Shown here in pieces: positions 52,961-60,992 of a stretch of DNA of 64,000 nt. A program made the translations under genes and the position numbers. The first letter of the stretch is position 1, and each line of letters opens with the position of its first letter. Source of the DNA: Nitrospirillum iridis (lineage in GTDB: Bacteria; Pseudomonadota; Alphaproteobacteria; Azospirillales; Azospirillaceae); contig NZ_JACIIZ010000002.1 of the NCBI RefSeq assembly GCF_014205765.1, forward strand, positions 372,001-436,000. The letters are read 5' to 3'. Below the pieces are notes generated by a model, which was not told the DNA's origin, searched no databases, and was given only the letters and a program-made list of their open reading frames with translations.

Positions 52961-53557
52961 ATGGTGGCGCCCATGTTCGCCCCCGCCCCAATATCCGCCC
53001 CCACGCCCCTGGACGACGCCCGGGCCGCCCTGGCCATCGCCTACGCCGACCTGGCGGCGCCCGCTCCGCCCATCACCCCGGTGACGGCCGATGCCCTACC
53101 CGCGCAAGTGCGCCCGCACCTGGACCATATCGACGGTATGACGGCGGCCCTGGCCCGCCACGCCGGTTGCCCGGTCAGCGTCAACGTCCAGGCCCGCGCC
53201 CGCGACCAGGGGCCGGGCCTGGATCGCCTGCGCCGCCGCGTCATCCTGGCCGCCCAGGCCGACGGCCGTCCCCTGGCGCTGGGCCTGCTGTCCGTGGACC
53301 TGACCGCCCTGCCCCCGGCCGTGGCGGCCGAGGCGCTGGCGGAACGCATGCCTTTCGGCACCCTGCTGGCCGACGCCGGCCTGCCCTTCCTCAGCCGCCC
53401 CCAGCTGTTCTTCACCCTGACGGCGGATGCGATACTGGCCCGCCTCCTGGACAGCGCCCCCGGCAGCCCGTTCTACGGTCGCCTGGCGCACCTGGCCCTG
53501 ACCGTGCCCGGCGCGGAAAGGCCGGTGGCTCGGGTGGTGGAGATTTTGCGGGTTTGA
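52961..53557 (+). CDS. Uncharacterised protein, possibly chorismate-lyase/UTRA-like fold
   Basis: A protein of about 198 residues, not firmly recognised. The N-terminus is Ala/Pro-rich. The C-terminal half has the pattern PFGTLLADAGLPFLSRPQLFF followed by YGRLAHLALTVPG and VARVVEIL. That recalls the chorismate-pyruvate lyase/UTRA fold, but I cannot assign catalytic residues. The start is uncertain: ATG codons at 52961 and 52973 are in frame and neither has a ribosome site. It is divergent from rpsB. Codon pattern and length support a real gene. Confidence 0.6.
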   Translation: MVAPMFAPAPISAPTPLDDARAALAIAYADLAAPAPPITPVTADALPAQVRPHLDHIDGMTAALARHAGCPVSVNVQARARDQGPGLDRLRRRVILAAQADGRPLALGLLSVDLTALPPAVAAEALAERMPFGTLLADAGLPFLSRPQLFFTLTADAILARLLDSAPGSPFYGRLAHLALTVPGAERPVARVVEILRV

Positions 53558-53655
53558 ACAGGGTGCCGGCGGTTCGGGCGCCCCAGCCGCCGGCCTACCC
53601 GTGTATTCATTTTTGATTATATTGAAGACGAACATGGCCCTAAGGATCAACGATC

Positions 53656-53910
53656 ATGTCGCGAACCACGACCATGACGGTACGCCTCAGTGGTACCCTC
53701 AGTGATTTCGTGGCCACCAACGTGGGTGAGAATGGCGCTTATGAGAATATCAGCGAATATGTCCGGGATTTGATACGCCGCGACAAGCAAAGAGCGGAGA
53801 AAGAAGCATTCGAACAGCTGAAAGCTGAACTTCAGCATGCCTTTCAGGCCCCGGAGTCCTCCTACCGCGAATTGACCGCGGCTGATGTCATCAAGCGCAA
53901 CCGGACCTGA
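53656..53910 (+). CDS. ParD-type antitoxin (ribbon-helix-helix)
   Basis: An 84-residue CopG/RHH protein of the ParD family. The DNA-binding strand is TMTVRLSGTLSDFVATNV and the helices contain YENISEYVRDLIRRDKQ. The C-terminal tail that would wrap the toxin ends AADVIKRNRT. AAGGA lies 10 bases upstream of the ATG, and the preceding 40 bases are AT-rich, suiting an autoregulated promoter. It is followed after 2 bases by a truncated toxin gene. Confidence 0.9.
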   Translation: MSRTTTMTVRLSGTLSDFVATNVGENGAYENISEYVRDLIRRDKQRAEKEAFEQLKAELQHAFQAPESSYRELTAADVIKRNRT

Positions 53911-53912
53911 GA

Positions 53913-54128
53913 ATGGCCGTCGTCCGCGTTCAGGAAGCGGCCTCTTATCGTCTCGACGAAATCTACCACCATGCGCGAGATCACCGGGGAGCCGAGCAGG
54001 CGGATCGCTACGTCACCGGCTTGTTCAGCGCCTTCAACAGGATTGAGGATCGAGGCGTGATGTCGCGGCCCATCCCGGCGGAATTTGGGGTGGAGGGGCC
54101 CCGGCGCGGGAGGGGATGCCACCGATAG
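53913..54128 (+). pseudogene. ParE-type toxin, truncated
   Basis: A 71-residue frame matching the first two thirds of ParE/RelE-fold toxins (SYRLDEIYHHARDHRGAEQA, RYVTGLFSAFNRI, RPIPAEFGVEG). Intact ParE continues after that point for about 30 residues with a conserved Arg-Tyr and His-x-x-x-Tyr strand pair. Here the frame turns into an unrelated 9-residue Arg/Gly tail and stops. No continuation is visible in the other frames nearby. The toxin is probably inactive while the antitoxin remains intact. Confidence 0.75.
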
Positions 54129-54236
54129 CGAAGGAGGCACCGGCGCGCTCTCCCGTGGAAAATCCTCAAGGCCTGCATCGCTTCTGCACACGGCCGCGCT
54201 TAAACTGCGGCCGTACAACGATGCGATGGGGCTGAC

Positions 54237-56090
54237 ATGACACCAGACGGGACGATGCCGGCGGATCCGGAGGCTGCGGGGCGGCTTTCGATGGTTCCCC
54301 TCACCCGCCTCGCCGTGGCGCTGATCCAAGCGTCGGGGCTTTACCTGCTGGTGGAATCCGCGACCAAACCACTGGCATGGCCGGCCACGGAACCCACGCT
54401 GTTCGTCCCCTTGCTGATGGTCTTCAGCCTGATCCCCCCGCTGATCCTGATGGGGGCGGGACAGATCGCGCGGCGTCCGCTGGTCCTTTGGGGCCTGGCC
54501 GCGACCGTCATCATCGCCGGCCTCGGCTATCACGCCGCCGCGCGGATGCCGCCCGCGCAGCCGGCGGATAGCGGGACGGGAGCCGACATCCTCCTCTGGC
54601 CTTATGGTGATTTATGGCTGCGCCTGGCCGGCGGCCTGTTCATCGCCCATACGCTGGTGGTGGACGCGGTCATCGCGCGCCGGTGGCGCCCCCCTTATCC
54701 CCGCCATTTCGACACCGCCTGGAAACAGGGGCTGCAGGCGGCGCTGACAGTGGTGTTCGTCGGCGTGTTCTGGGGCGTGCTGCATCTCGGCGCCAGCCTG
54801 TTCGACCTGCTTAAGGTAGGGTTTTTCCATAGGCTGATCCGGCACGACTGGTTCGCCATCCCCGCCACCACCCTGGCCATCGCCGGCGCCGTGCACATCA
54901 CCGATGTGCAGCCCGCCCTGATCCGGGGCGCGCGCGCCCTGGCCCTGACCCTGCTGTCCTGGCTCCTCCCCCTCCTGGTGGTGATCGTGGCGGGCTTCCT
55001 GGGCAGCCTGCCCTTCCTGTCGCTGCAACCGCTATGGCACACCCATGTCGCCGCCAGCCTGCTGCTGACGGCGGCGGCCCTGCTCATCCTTCTCATCAAC
55101 TGCTGCTACCAGGACGGGGCGGCGGAGCGCACCACCGTGGCCATCAAGCGCTGGGCCGGCACCGTGGGGGCGGTGGCGTTGCTGCCCCTGGTGGCGCTGG
55201 CCGGCTGGGCCCTGGGCCTGCGGGTCGACCAGTATGGCTGGAGCGTGCAACGGGTGGAGGCCGCCGCCGTCACCCTGGTGCTGGCAGCCTACACGGCCGG
55301 CTACGCCGTCGCCGTCATCCGCGCGCCCAACCCGGGCGGCCCGCACTGGCTGCGCCGGTTGGAACCGACCAACCACATCACCGCGCACCTGGTTCTGCTC
55401 CTGCTGCTGGCCCTGCTCACGCCCCTGGCCGATCCCGCCCGTCTGATGGTGGACAGCCAGATGGCCCGCCTGCGGTCAGGGGCCCTGCCCCCGGAGAAAC
55501 TGGACCTGGTCGCCCTGCGCTTCGAGGGGGCCCGCTGGGGACGGGACGCGGTGACGGCCCTGGGCCAGGCGACCGACGCCCGCTGGACCGCCGACCAGAC
55601 CCGCACCCTGCACGCCAACGTGGCGACCGTGCTGAGCAAGCCGAACCGTTATCAGGCGCTTGACGCTCTGCGCCGACAGCCGGACACGACGGACCCGCTT
55701 GAAAACGTGACGGTCTATCCTGCCGGCCGGACGCTGCCCCCCGCCTTCCTCCAGGCCTATGCCACGAGCCTGCACCCGGACCAAGACAGGGATTGCGGCA
55801 GGAAGGGCGGCGGCTCCTGCAACGCCTTCCTGATCGCGCTGCCGCCCGGCGGGCCGGAGGCGGTCATCATCCAGGACGGCTACCGCGCCAGCCGGCTGTA
55901 TCAGCAGGACGACAGCGGCGCCTGGCACCAGACCGGCACCCTGGAACGGCTGCCGAATTGCGCGGCGGTCCGCGACGCCCTGAAGCAGGGCCTTGCGACG
56001 CCCGTCCCGCATCCCTTGCCCGATCTCATGGTGGCTGGCGTCCGCCTGGACATCCAAGCCCCCGACCAGGGCTGTCCCACGTCGCGCTGA
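54237..56090 (+). CDS. DUF4153-type polytopic membrane protein
   Basis: A 617-residue inner-membrane protein with roughly ten hydrophobic helices in the first 400 residues and a soluble C-terminal domain of about 190 residues. FVGVFWGVLHLGASLFDLL fits the DUF4153 family, whose function is unknown. The C-terminal part contains two cysteines (DCGRKGGGSCNAF) and is predicted to be periplasmic. The start ATG at 54237 has a weak ribosome site. The neighbours do not suggest a role. Confidence 0.78.
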   Translation: MTPDGTMPADPEAAGRLSMVPLTRLAVALIQASGLYLLVESATKPLAWPATEPTLFVPLLMVFSLIPPLILMGAGQIARRPLVLWGLAATVIIAGLGYHAAARMPPAQPADSGTGADILLWPYGDLWLRLAGGLFIAHTLVVDAVIARRWRPPYPRHFDTAWKQGLQAALTVVFVGVFWGVLHLGASLFDLLKVGFFHRLIRHDWFAIPATTLAIAGAVHITDVQPALIRGARALALTLLSWLLPLLVVIVAGFLGSLPFLSLQPLWHTHVAASLLLTAAALLILLINCCYQDGAAERTTVAIKRWAGTVGAVALLPLVALAGWALGLRVDQYGWSVQRVEAAAVTLVLAAYTAGYAVAVIRAPNPGGPHWLRRLEPTNHITAHLVLLLLLALLTPLADPARLMVDSQMARLRSGALPPEKLDLVALRFEGARWGRDAVTALGQATDARWTADQTRTLHANVATVLSKPNRYQALDALRRQPDTTDPLENVTVYPAGRTLPPAFLQAYATSLHPDQDRDCGRKGGGSCNAFLIALPPGGPEAVIIQDGYRASRLYQQDDSGAWHQTGTLERLPNCAAVRDALKQGLATPVPHPLPDLMVAGVRLDIQAPDQGCPTSR

Positions 56091-56150
56091 CCATGGACCA
56101 CCCCACCGTCCCCCGCCCGGCTCACTTACCGGGGATCACCAAACACCGGC

Positions 56151-56276
56151 ATGAGCTTGGGCGACTATCTCCGGGACCGGCGTATGAAGCTGGACCCCAG
56201 CGCCCTGGGCTTCCCGCAGGCGCGGCGGCGCACGCCCGGCCTGCGCCGGGAGGAGGTGGCGCAGCGCGCCAACATC
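56151..56276 (+). repeat. 126-bp direct repeat, copy 1
   Basis: Same orientation and length as 59488-59613, with 121 of 126 bases identical. The two copies flank the AraC and two SDR genes, so the block between them is bounded by homologous direct repeats. Confidence 0.92.
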
Positions 56277-56309
56277 CTGCTGCTGGGCACAGACGAACAC
56301 CGCGTGTAA
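56151..56309 (+). pseudogene. Truncated copy of the XRE-family regulator gene
   Basis: A 52-residue frame (MSLGDYLRDRRMKLDP onward) whose first 126 bases are 96% identical (5 differences) to 59488-59613, the start of the intact XRE regulator gene. Homology ends abruptly inside the helix-turn-helix at QRANI and is followed by a short unrelated tail and stop. It lacks the rest of the DNA-binding domain and the whole ligand domain, so it should be non-functional. Confidence 0.85.
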
Positions 56310-56316
56310 CTCCGCC

Positions 56317-57243
56317 TCATGCGGAAATGCGGACGGAATCCCGATATGCCCTGGGCGACGTGCCGGTCACGCGCTTGAAGGCGGTGCTGAACGCACTCTC
56401 GGAGGTATAGCCCAGCGCCTGGCCGATCGTCGCGACGGGGGTGGCCTCTTCCCGCAAGGCGCGCTCGGCCAGGCGCATGCGCCATTCGGTGAGGTAGGTC
56501 AGCGGCGCCACGCCGGCGACACTCCTGAAGTGAAGCGCGAACGTCGTTCGCGACATGGCGCACGCCTTGGCAAGCTCGTCAAGATGCCAGGCCCGGGCGG
56601 GGTCGTCGTGCATCAGCCGGAGGGCCGGTGCCAGGCGGGGATCGCCCAGCGCGCGCAGCCACCCGGCGGGCATGGGGCCCGAGGTCCTGAGGTGGGCCCG
56701 CAGAATCTGAATGAAGAGCAACTGGGCCAGGTGCGCCGTCGCCAGCGGCGCGCCCGGCAAGTCGGCACGCCGTTCCGCCACCAGCTGGTCGAGCAGCCAG
56801 CGAAAGGCGGCCGCCTGCGGCGATGCCGCCGGTACATGGATCCAGGGCGGCAGGACGTCCGCCAGCAACCGGCCGCTTGCTGGGTCAAGCAGGACATGGC
56901 CGCCGATATGGGCGAAGTCATCGCCCTCCCCCACAGCGACCGCCCCCGTCCTGTCGGCGCGGGAAAAAAGGGTCATGGCATCAACGGCGGGGACATCCAG
57001 ATCGCTGGCCAGCACGAAGGACCGCCTCGCGGACAACAGGCCGACGTCCCCCGTTTCAAAGCGGCTGGGCGGCTCCTCCCCGTCGATGCGCGCCCAACAT
57101 CGGCCCTTAACCACGGCGAAGAATTTGATCTTGTCCGGGGCAGGAAAGCGGATGGCCCACCTCCCCCCCGCCGTGAATCCACCGGTCACCAGCGATTCCG
57201 CGTTTGTGAACCTCAGGATGTCGGAAAAGGGATCAACGCTCAT
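56317..57243 (-). CDS. AraC-family transcriptional regulator with cupin domain
   Basis: A 308-residue activator or repressor. The N-terminal cupin-like sensing domain runs to about residue 180 (GGRWAIRFPAPDKIKFFAVV). The C-terminal pair of AraC helix-turn-helices shows AWHLDELAKACAMSRTTFAL and IGQALGYTSESAFSTAFKRV. I use the ATG at 57243 (MSVDPFSD). An in-frame ATG 13 codons upstream is also possible. It is divergent from an SDR gene, which it probably controls. Confidence 0.92.
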   Translation of the reverse strand: MSVDPFSDILRFTNAESLVTGGFTAGGRWAIRFPAPDKIKFFAVVKGRCWARIDGEEPPSRFETGDVGLLSARRSFVLASDLDVPAVDAMTLFSRADRTGAVAVGEGDDFAHIGGHVLLDPASGRLLADVLPPWIHVPAASPQAAAFRWLLDQLVAERRADLPGAPLATAHLAQLLFIQILRAHLRTSGPMPAGWLRALGDPRLAPALRLMHDDPARAWHLDELAKACAMSRTTFALHFRSVAGVAPLTYLTEWRMRLAERALREEATPVATIGQALGYTSESAFSTAFKRVTGTSPRAYRDSVRISA

Positions 57244-57383
57244 TTCCGAACTATCGCGAAAGTAATGCGCACTTTCAAGCATTCACAATCCGGATGGGGC
57301 CTTCTACCTTGGCAACCAAGACCGACGGACCACCGTTGGCCGGCCCGCGTTCACACCGTGGGCGTGCTTTTTAGGAAACCGAT
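57244..57383. promoter_or_regulatory. Divergent promoter region AraC / SDR
   Basis: This 140-base gap contains a perfect inverted repeat CTTGG-CAA-CCAAG (57308-57320), about 65 bases from each start. It is a reasonable but untested operator for the adjacent AraC regulator. Confidence 0.35.
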
Positions 57384-58427
57384 ATGAACGACCAACTAAT
57401 CCTCGTGACCGGCGGCACGGGCTTTATCGCGCAGCACTGCATCCTGGCGCTACTGAATGCCGGATATCGCGTGCGGACCACCGTCCGCTCCCTGTCGCGG
57501 GAAGCCGAGGTACGGGCGCACCTCAAAGCCGGCGGGGTGGATGCGGGCGACTGCCTGTCGTTCGTCGTCGCCGACCTAACCGCCGATGAGGGATGGGACA
57601 GGGCCGTTGCCGGCTGCGCCTATGTCCTGCATGGCGCCTCACCCACGCCGACGGGGGAACAGGTCAGCGAGGAGGATTGGATCAGGCCGGCCGTCGAAGG
57701 CAATTTGCGGGTGCTGCGCGCCGCGCGCGACGCCGGGGTCAAGCGGGTGGTGCTGACCTCTGCCTTCGGCGCCATCTGCGCCGGGCACAAGGCCATGCCC
57801 CGGCCGTTCAATGAGACGGACTGGAGCGACCTGACCGGTCCCGTCTGGCCCTACCAGAAATCGAAGACCCTTGCCGAACGGGCGGCCTGGGATTTCATCA
57901 GGCGGGAGGGGCGCGGGCTGGAACTGTCGGCCGTGAACCCGACCGCCGTCCTCGGCCCCGTGTTGGGCGCCGACTACTCCCACTCCATCGGGCTCATCCG
58001 GAACATGATGAACGGCCAACCCGGATGCCCGAAGCTCAACTGCGGCGTCGTCGACGTCCGGGATGTGGCGGACCTGCACCTGCGGGCCATGACCCATCCC
58101 GCCGCCAACGGCGAACGCTTCCTGGCGATTTCCGGTGAAAGCCTGTGGATGATCGATATCGCGCGAATATTGCGGCGTCGCATGGGGGCCGCAGCCGCCA
58201 AGGTACCGACGCGGGTATTGCCCAACTGGCTGGTCCGCATGATCAGCCTGAGGAACCCGGTCATGAAGGGGGCCATTTCCCTGCTGGGCATCAATTTGAA
58301 CGCCACCAGCGAGAAGGCGATCCGCCTGCTCGGCTGGGCGCCCCGCCCCAGCGAGGAAGCCATCGCCGCGACCGCCGAAAGCCTGATCCGCCTCGGCTTG
58401 CTTCCCGGGTCGAAACAGGCGGCGTGA
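57384..58427 (+). CDS. NAD(P)-dependent epimerase / dihydroflavonol-reductase-like SDR
   Basis: An extended short-chain dehydrogenase (347 aa). The nucleotide motif is LVTGGTGFIAQHCI, the arginine for NADP preference is in RTTVRSLS, and the active-site residues are VVLTSAFGAI and YQKSKTLAE (YxxxK). It resembles aldehyde/ketone reductases of the dihydroflavonol group. The substrate is unknown. AGGA sits 7 bases before the ATG. It is divergent from the AraC regulator. Confidence 0.92.
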   Translation: MNDQLILVTGGTGFIAQHCILALLNAGYRVRTTVRSLSREAEVRAHLKAGGVDAGDCLSFVVADLTADEGWDRAVAGCAYVLHGASPTPTGEQVSEEDWIRPAVEGNLRVLRAARDAGVKRVVLTSAFGAICAGHKAMPRPFNETDWSDLTGPVWPYQKSKTLAERAAWDFIRREGRGLELSAVNPTAVLGPVLGADYSHSIGLIRNMMNGQPGCPKLNCGVVDVRDVADLHLRAMTHPAANGERFLAISGESLWMIDIARILRRRMGAAAAKVPTRVLPNWLVRMISLRNPVMKGAISLLGINLNATSEKAIRLLGWAPRPSEEAIAATAESLIRLGLLPGSKQAA

Positions 58428-58474
58428 GGGGTGGAGCGAACCGCCCCAACCCCAGCCGCCGTACTCTACTGGGG

Positions 58475-59371
58475 TCAGTGAGCGGGCAGCACCAACCGCT
58501 CCAGATCCGTGATCAGCCCGGGCCCGGTTGGTTGCCAGCCCAGCACCTCGCGGGTCCGGGCGCTGGAGGCCGGCATGTCGAAGCCGGCGAGCCTGGCAAG
58601 CCAACCGAAATGGTCGGGCGCCTCCTCCGGCGTGATCGACTTGACGGGCAGGCCCAGCCGCCGGCCGATGGCGTCGACGATGTCCCGCGTCGCCACCCCC
58701 TCCTCGGCGACGGCATGGTACTTCGCGTTCGGCTCCGCCCGTTCGACCACCAGCCGGTAGAGGCGGGCGACATCCAAGAGATGGGCCGCCGGCCAACGGT
58801 TCCGGCCGTCGCCGATATAGGCGCACACGCCCTTTTCGCGGTACATGCCGATCAGCGGGGTGATAAGGCCCTGTGTCACCGGGTCATGCACCTGCGGCAG
58901 GCGCACCACCGACACATTGATCCCCTCCGCCGCGAGCAGGGCGGCCGCCTCCTCCGACGCCGCGCGGGGATGGGCGTCCGCCCCCACGGTCGCATTGCCC
59001 TCGCGGGCCGGCTCGCCCGGCACGGTGTTGGCGATGGGGGTGCCGGAGGTGATGACCAGCGGGCGGTCGGTGCCGGCCAAGGCCGTCCCCAGCGCGCGGA
59101 TCACCCGGCGGTCGTCCTCGCAGTTCGCCACGAAGCGGGAAAAGTCGTGGTTGAAGGCCAGGTGGATGACGCCGTCGCACTGGGCGGCGCCGCGCCGCAG
59201 GCCGTCCTCATCCTCCAATGATCCGTGAAGGACCTCGGCCCCGGCAGCGGCCAGCCCGCCGGCCTTCTCCGGCGATCGGCAGAGCCCCAGCACCTGGTGG
59301 CCGGCCGCGATCAGGTCCTTCACCACGGCGGAACCGATATTGCCGGTGGCACCTGTAACGAATACGCGCAT
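58475..59371 (-). CDS. NAD(P)-binding SDR-type oxidoreductase
   Basis: An atypical extended SDR of 298 residues with the nucleotide motif VFVTGATGNIGSAVV and a conserved serine in VITSGTPIAN. The YxxxK motif is not obvious, so it may be an NmrA-like or degenerate member. AGGAG lies 9 bases before the ATG at 59371. It is divergent from the XRE regulator with a 92-base gap, and convergent with the other SDR gene. Confidence 0.88.
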   Translation of the reverse strand: MRVFVTGATGNIGSAVVKDLIAAGHQVLGLCRSPEKAGGLAAAGAEVLHGSLEDEDGLRRGAAQCDGVIHLAFNHDFSRFVANCEDDRRVIRALGTALAGTDRPLVITSGTPIANTVPGEPAREGNATVGADAHPRAASEEAAALLAAEGINVSVVRLPQVHDPVTQGLITPLIGMYREKGVCAYIGDGRNRWPAAHLLDVARLYRLVVERAEPNAKYHAVAEEGVATRDIVDAIGRRLGLPVKSITPEEAPDHFGWLARLAGFDMPASSARTREVLGWQPTGPGLITDLERLVLPAH

Positions 59372-59422
59372 GAGCACAATCTCCTGGTTCAGTGGAGACG
59401 AGTGTCATTCCGGCTTTTATGC

Positions 59423-59461
59423 TGGTAAAGTAGTGACCTTATCATAGTAAGATTGCTACCA
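59423..59461. promoter_or_regulatory. Palindromic operator candidate SDR / XRE regulator
   Basis: The AT-rich stretch between the divergent genes has outer arms TGGTA and TACCA and an inner CTTA-N6-TAAG (59438-59451). It is the only AT-rich segment nearby and ends 2 bases before the regulator ATG. Autoregulation by the XRE protein is inferred. Confidence 0.4.
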
Positions 59462-59463
59462 GG

Positions 59464-60297
59464 ATGAGCGACGCTCCCACCACGGGCATGAGCTTGGGCG
59501 ACTATCTCAGGGACCGGCGCATGAAGCTGGACCCCGCCGCCCTGGGCTTCCCGCAGGAGCGGCGGCGCACGCCCGGCCTGCGCCGGGAGGAGGTGGCGCA
59601 GCGCGCCAACATCAGCCCCACCTGGTACACTTGGCTGGAGCAGGGCCGGGGTGGCGCCCCCTCCGCCGACGTACTGGACCGCATCGCGCGCGCCCTGATG
59701 CTGGCCGAGGCGGAGCGCGAGCACCTGTTCCTGCTCGGCCTGGGCCGGCCGCCCGATGCGCGCTATCGCCGGAACGACAACATCACCCCCCGTCTGCAGC
59801 GCGTGCTCGACGCGCTGGACCCCAGCCCCGCCATCATCCGGACGGCGATCTGGGACGTCCTGGCCTGGAACCGGGCCGCGACCCTGATGCTGATGGACTA
59901 TGGCGCGCTGCCGCCGGACCAACGCAACATCCTGCGCACCCTCTTCCTGGATCCCCGCTCACGCGCCCTTCAATACGATTGGGAAAGCGTGGCACGGTTC
60001 GTCCTGGGCGCCTTCAGGATCGATGCCGCCCGGGCCGGGGCCGCAGCGGAGATGGAACCCCTGGTGCATGAGCTCTGTCAACTCAGTCCCGAGTTCGCCG
60101 CCCTGTGGCGCGATAATGAGGTTCCGACCGGCCCGCACGAGGGCGTGAAACACATCCGCCATCCGGTGCTGGGGCCCTTGGCCTTCGAATACTCGGCCTT
60201 CGCCGTGGACGGTCGCACCGACCTGACGATGGTGATCTACAACCCGGCGACGGAAGAGGATGCCCAGCGCATGCGGTCGGCGATGGGGGAGCCGTAA
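59464..60297 (+). CDS. XRE-family regulator with MmyB-like ligand domain
   Basis: A 277-residue regulator. The N-terminal helix-turn-helix shows RTPGLRREEVAQRANISPTW and the following WLEQGRGGAPS. The MmyB-like C-terminal domain shows AIIRTAIWDVLAWNRAATLM. Members often control a divergently transcribed oxidoreductase gene, as here. The ATG at 59464 has almost no space for a ribosome site. The ATG at 59488 (MSLGDYLRDRR) is an alternative, and it is exactly where the truncated copy at 56151 begins. Confidence 0.92.
   Translation: MSDAPTTGMSLGDYLRDRRMKLDPAALGFPQERRRTPGLRREEVAQRANISPTWYTWLEQGRGGAPSADVLDRIARALMLAEAEREHLFLLGLGRPPDARYRRNDNITPRLQRVLDALDPSPAIIRTAIWDVLAWNRAATLMLMDYGALPPDQRNILRTLFLDPRSRALQYDWESVARFVLGAFRIDAARAGAAAEMEPLVHELCQLSPEFAALWRDNEVPTGPHEGVKHIRHPVLGPLAFEYSAFAVDGRTDLTMVIYNPATEEDAQRMRSAMGEP
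59488..59613 (+). repeat. 126-bp direct repeat, copy 2
   Basis: Start of the intact XRE gene, matching 56151-56276. It is the presumed source copy, because the reading frame continues normally beyond it. Confidence 0.92.
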
Positions 60298-60451
60298 GCC
60301 CCCTGTCCGGGAAGGAGCATCACCGAGAATCGACCTGAGAAATTTCCTGCAATATATTGATATAAATAGTATATTGTACTCAATCTCATCTGATTTCTTA
60401 ACTTCCCTCCTCCACCGCCTCATCGCACGCCGCTCCTCCGCCCAAGGTCAG
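60298..60451. other. AT-rich intergenic patch
   Basis: No gene is seen. Bases 60341-60404 are strikingly AT-rich for this chromosome and include the palindrome CAATATATTG (60350-60359). The patch lies between an intact regulator and a gene remnant, which suits a junction of acquired DNA. Confidence 0.5.
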
Positions 60452-60736
60452 CTAGCGGGTGATGCCGATGGCCTGGAGGAAGGCCTGGTCATGGCTGACC
60501 ACCAGCAGGGCGCCGTCATAGGCGCGCAGCCCCGCCTCAAGCACCGCCACGGACTCGATGTCCAGATGGTTGGTGGGCTCATCCAGGATCAACAGCGGCG
60601 GTGGCGCCTCCCCGCCCAGGACGCAGGCGAGACCGGCCCGCATCACCTCCCCGCCGCTGAGGCTGGCGGCGGCTTGCGGGGCAGCGTCCGCGCGCGCACC
60701 CGCACTGGCGGAATTACGCGCCGCGACGACAAGCAT
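60452..60736 (-). pseudogene. C-terminal remnant of an ABC-F ATPase
   Basis: A 94-residue frame containing only the end of an ABC ATPase: the signature SLSGGEVMRAGLA, Walker B with the ABC-F hallmark LLILDEPTNHLDIESV, and the switch region LLVVSHDQAFL. Walker A, the first ATPase domain and the linker are missing. ABC-F proteins are normally over 500 residues, so this is a 5'-deleted gene. The first 25 residues are Ala-rich and not family sequence. Confidence 0.82.
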
Positions 60737-60992
60737 TGCGATATCCCCGGATTAAGGCTACAGGTCTCCGCTCAGGCCTTTATGCCTGTCCGATCAGGAG
60801 TAACTGGATTGTTGGCCCATACGCCCTTCATAGGCGCGGCCGGCTGTTTCCACTCCCTTCCGTAGGGCGTCCTCACGCTTGAGGCGACGATGCGGCGGGG
60901 CTTTGGATGCGCCGCCCGCAGCCCGAACAACGGATAGACGCGAGTTGCGTGTCGCCTTCGCCGACACGCACTGATCGTATGACGGACTTCCC
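60737..60992. other. Upstream region of the AAA+ gene
   Basis: These 256 bases hold no gene. An 8-bp inverted repeat, GCGTGTCG with its complement (60947-60954 with 60962-60969), lies 24 bases before the AAA+ start. It could be an operator or leader hairpin. Confidence 0.35.
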
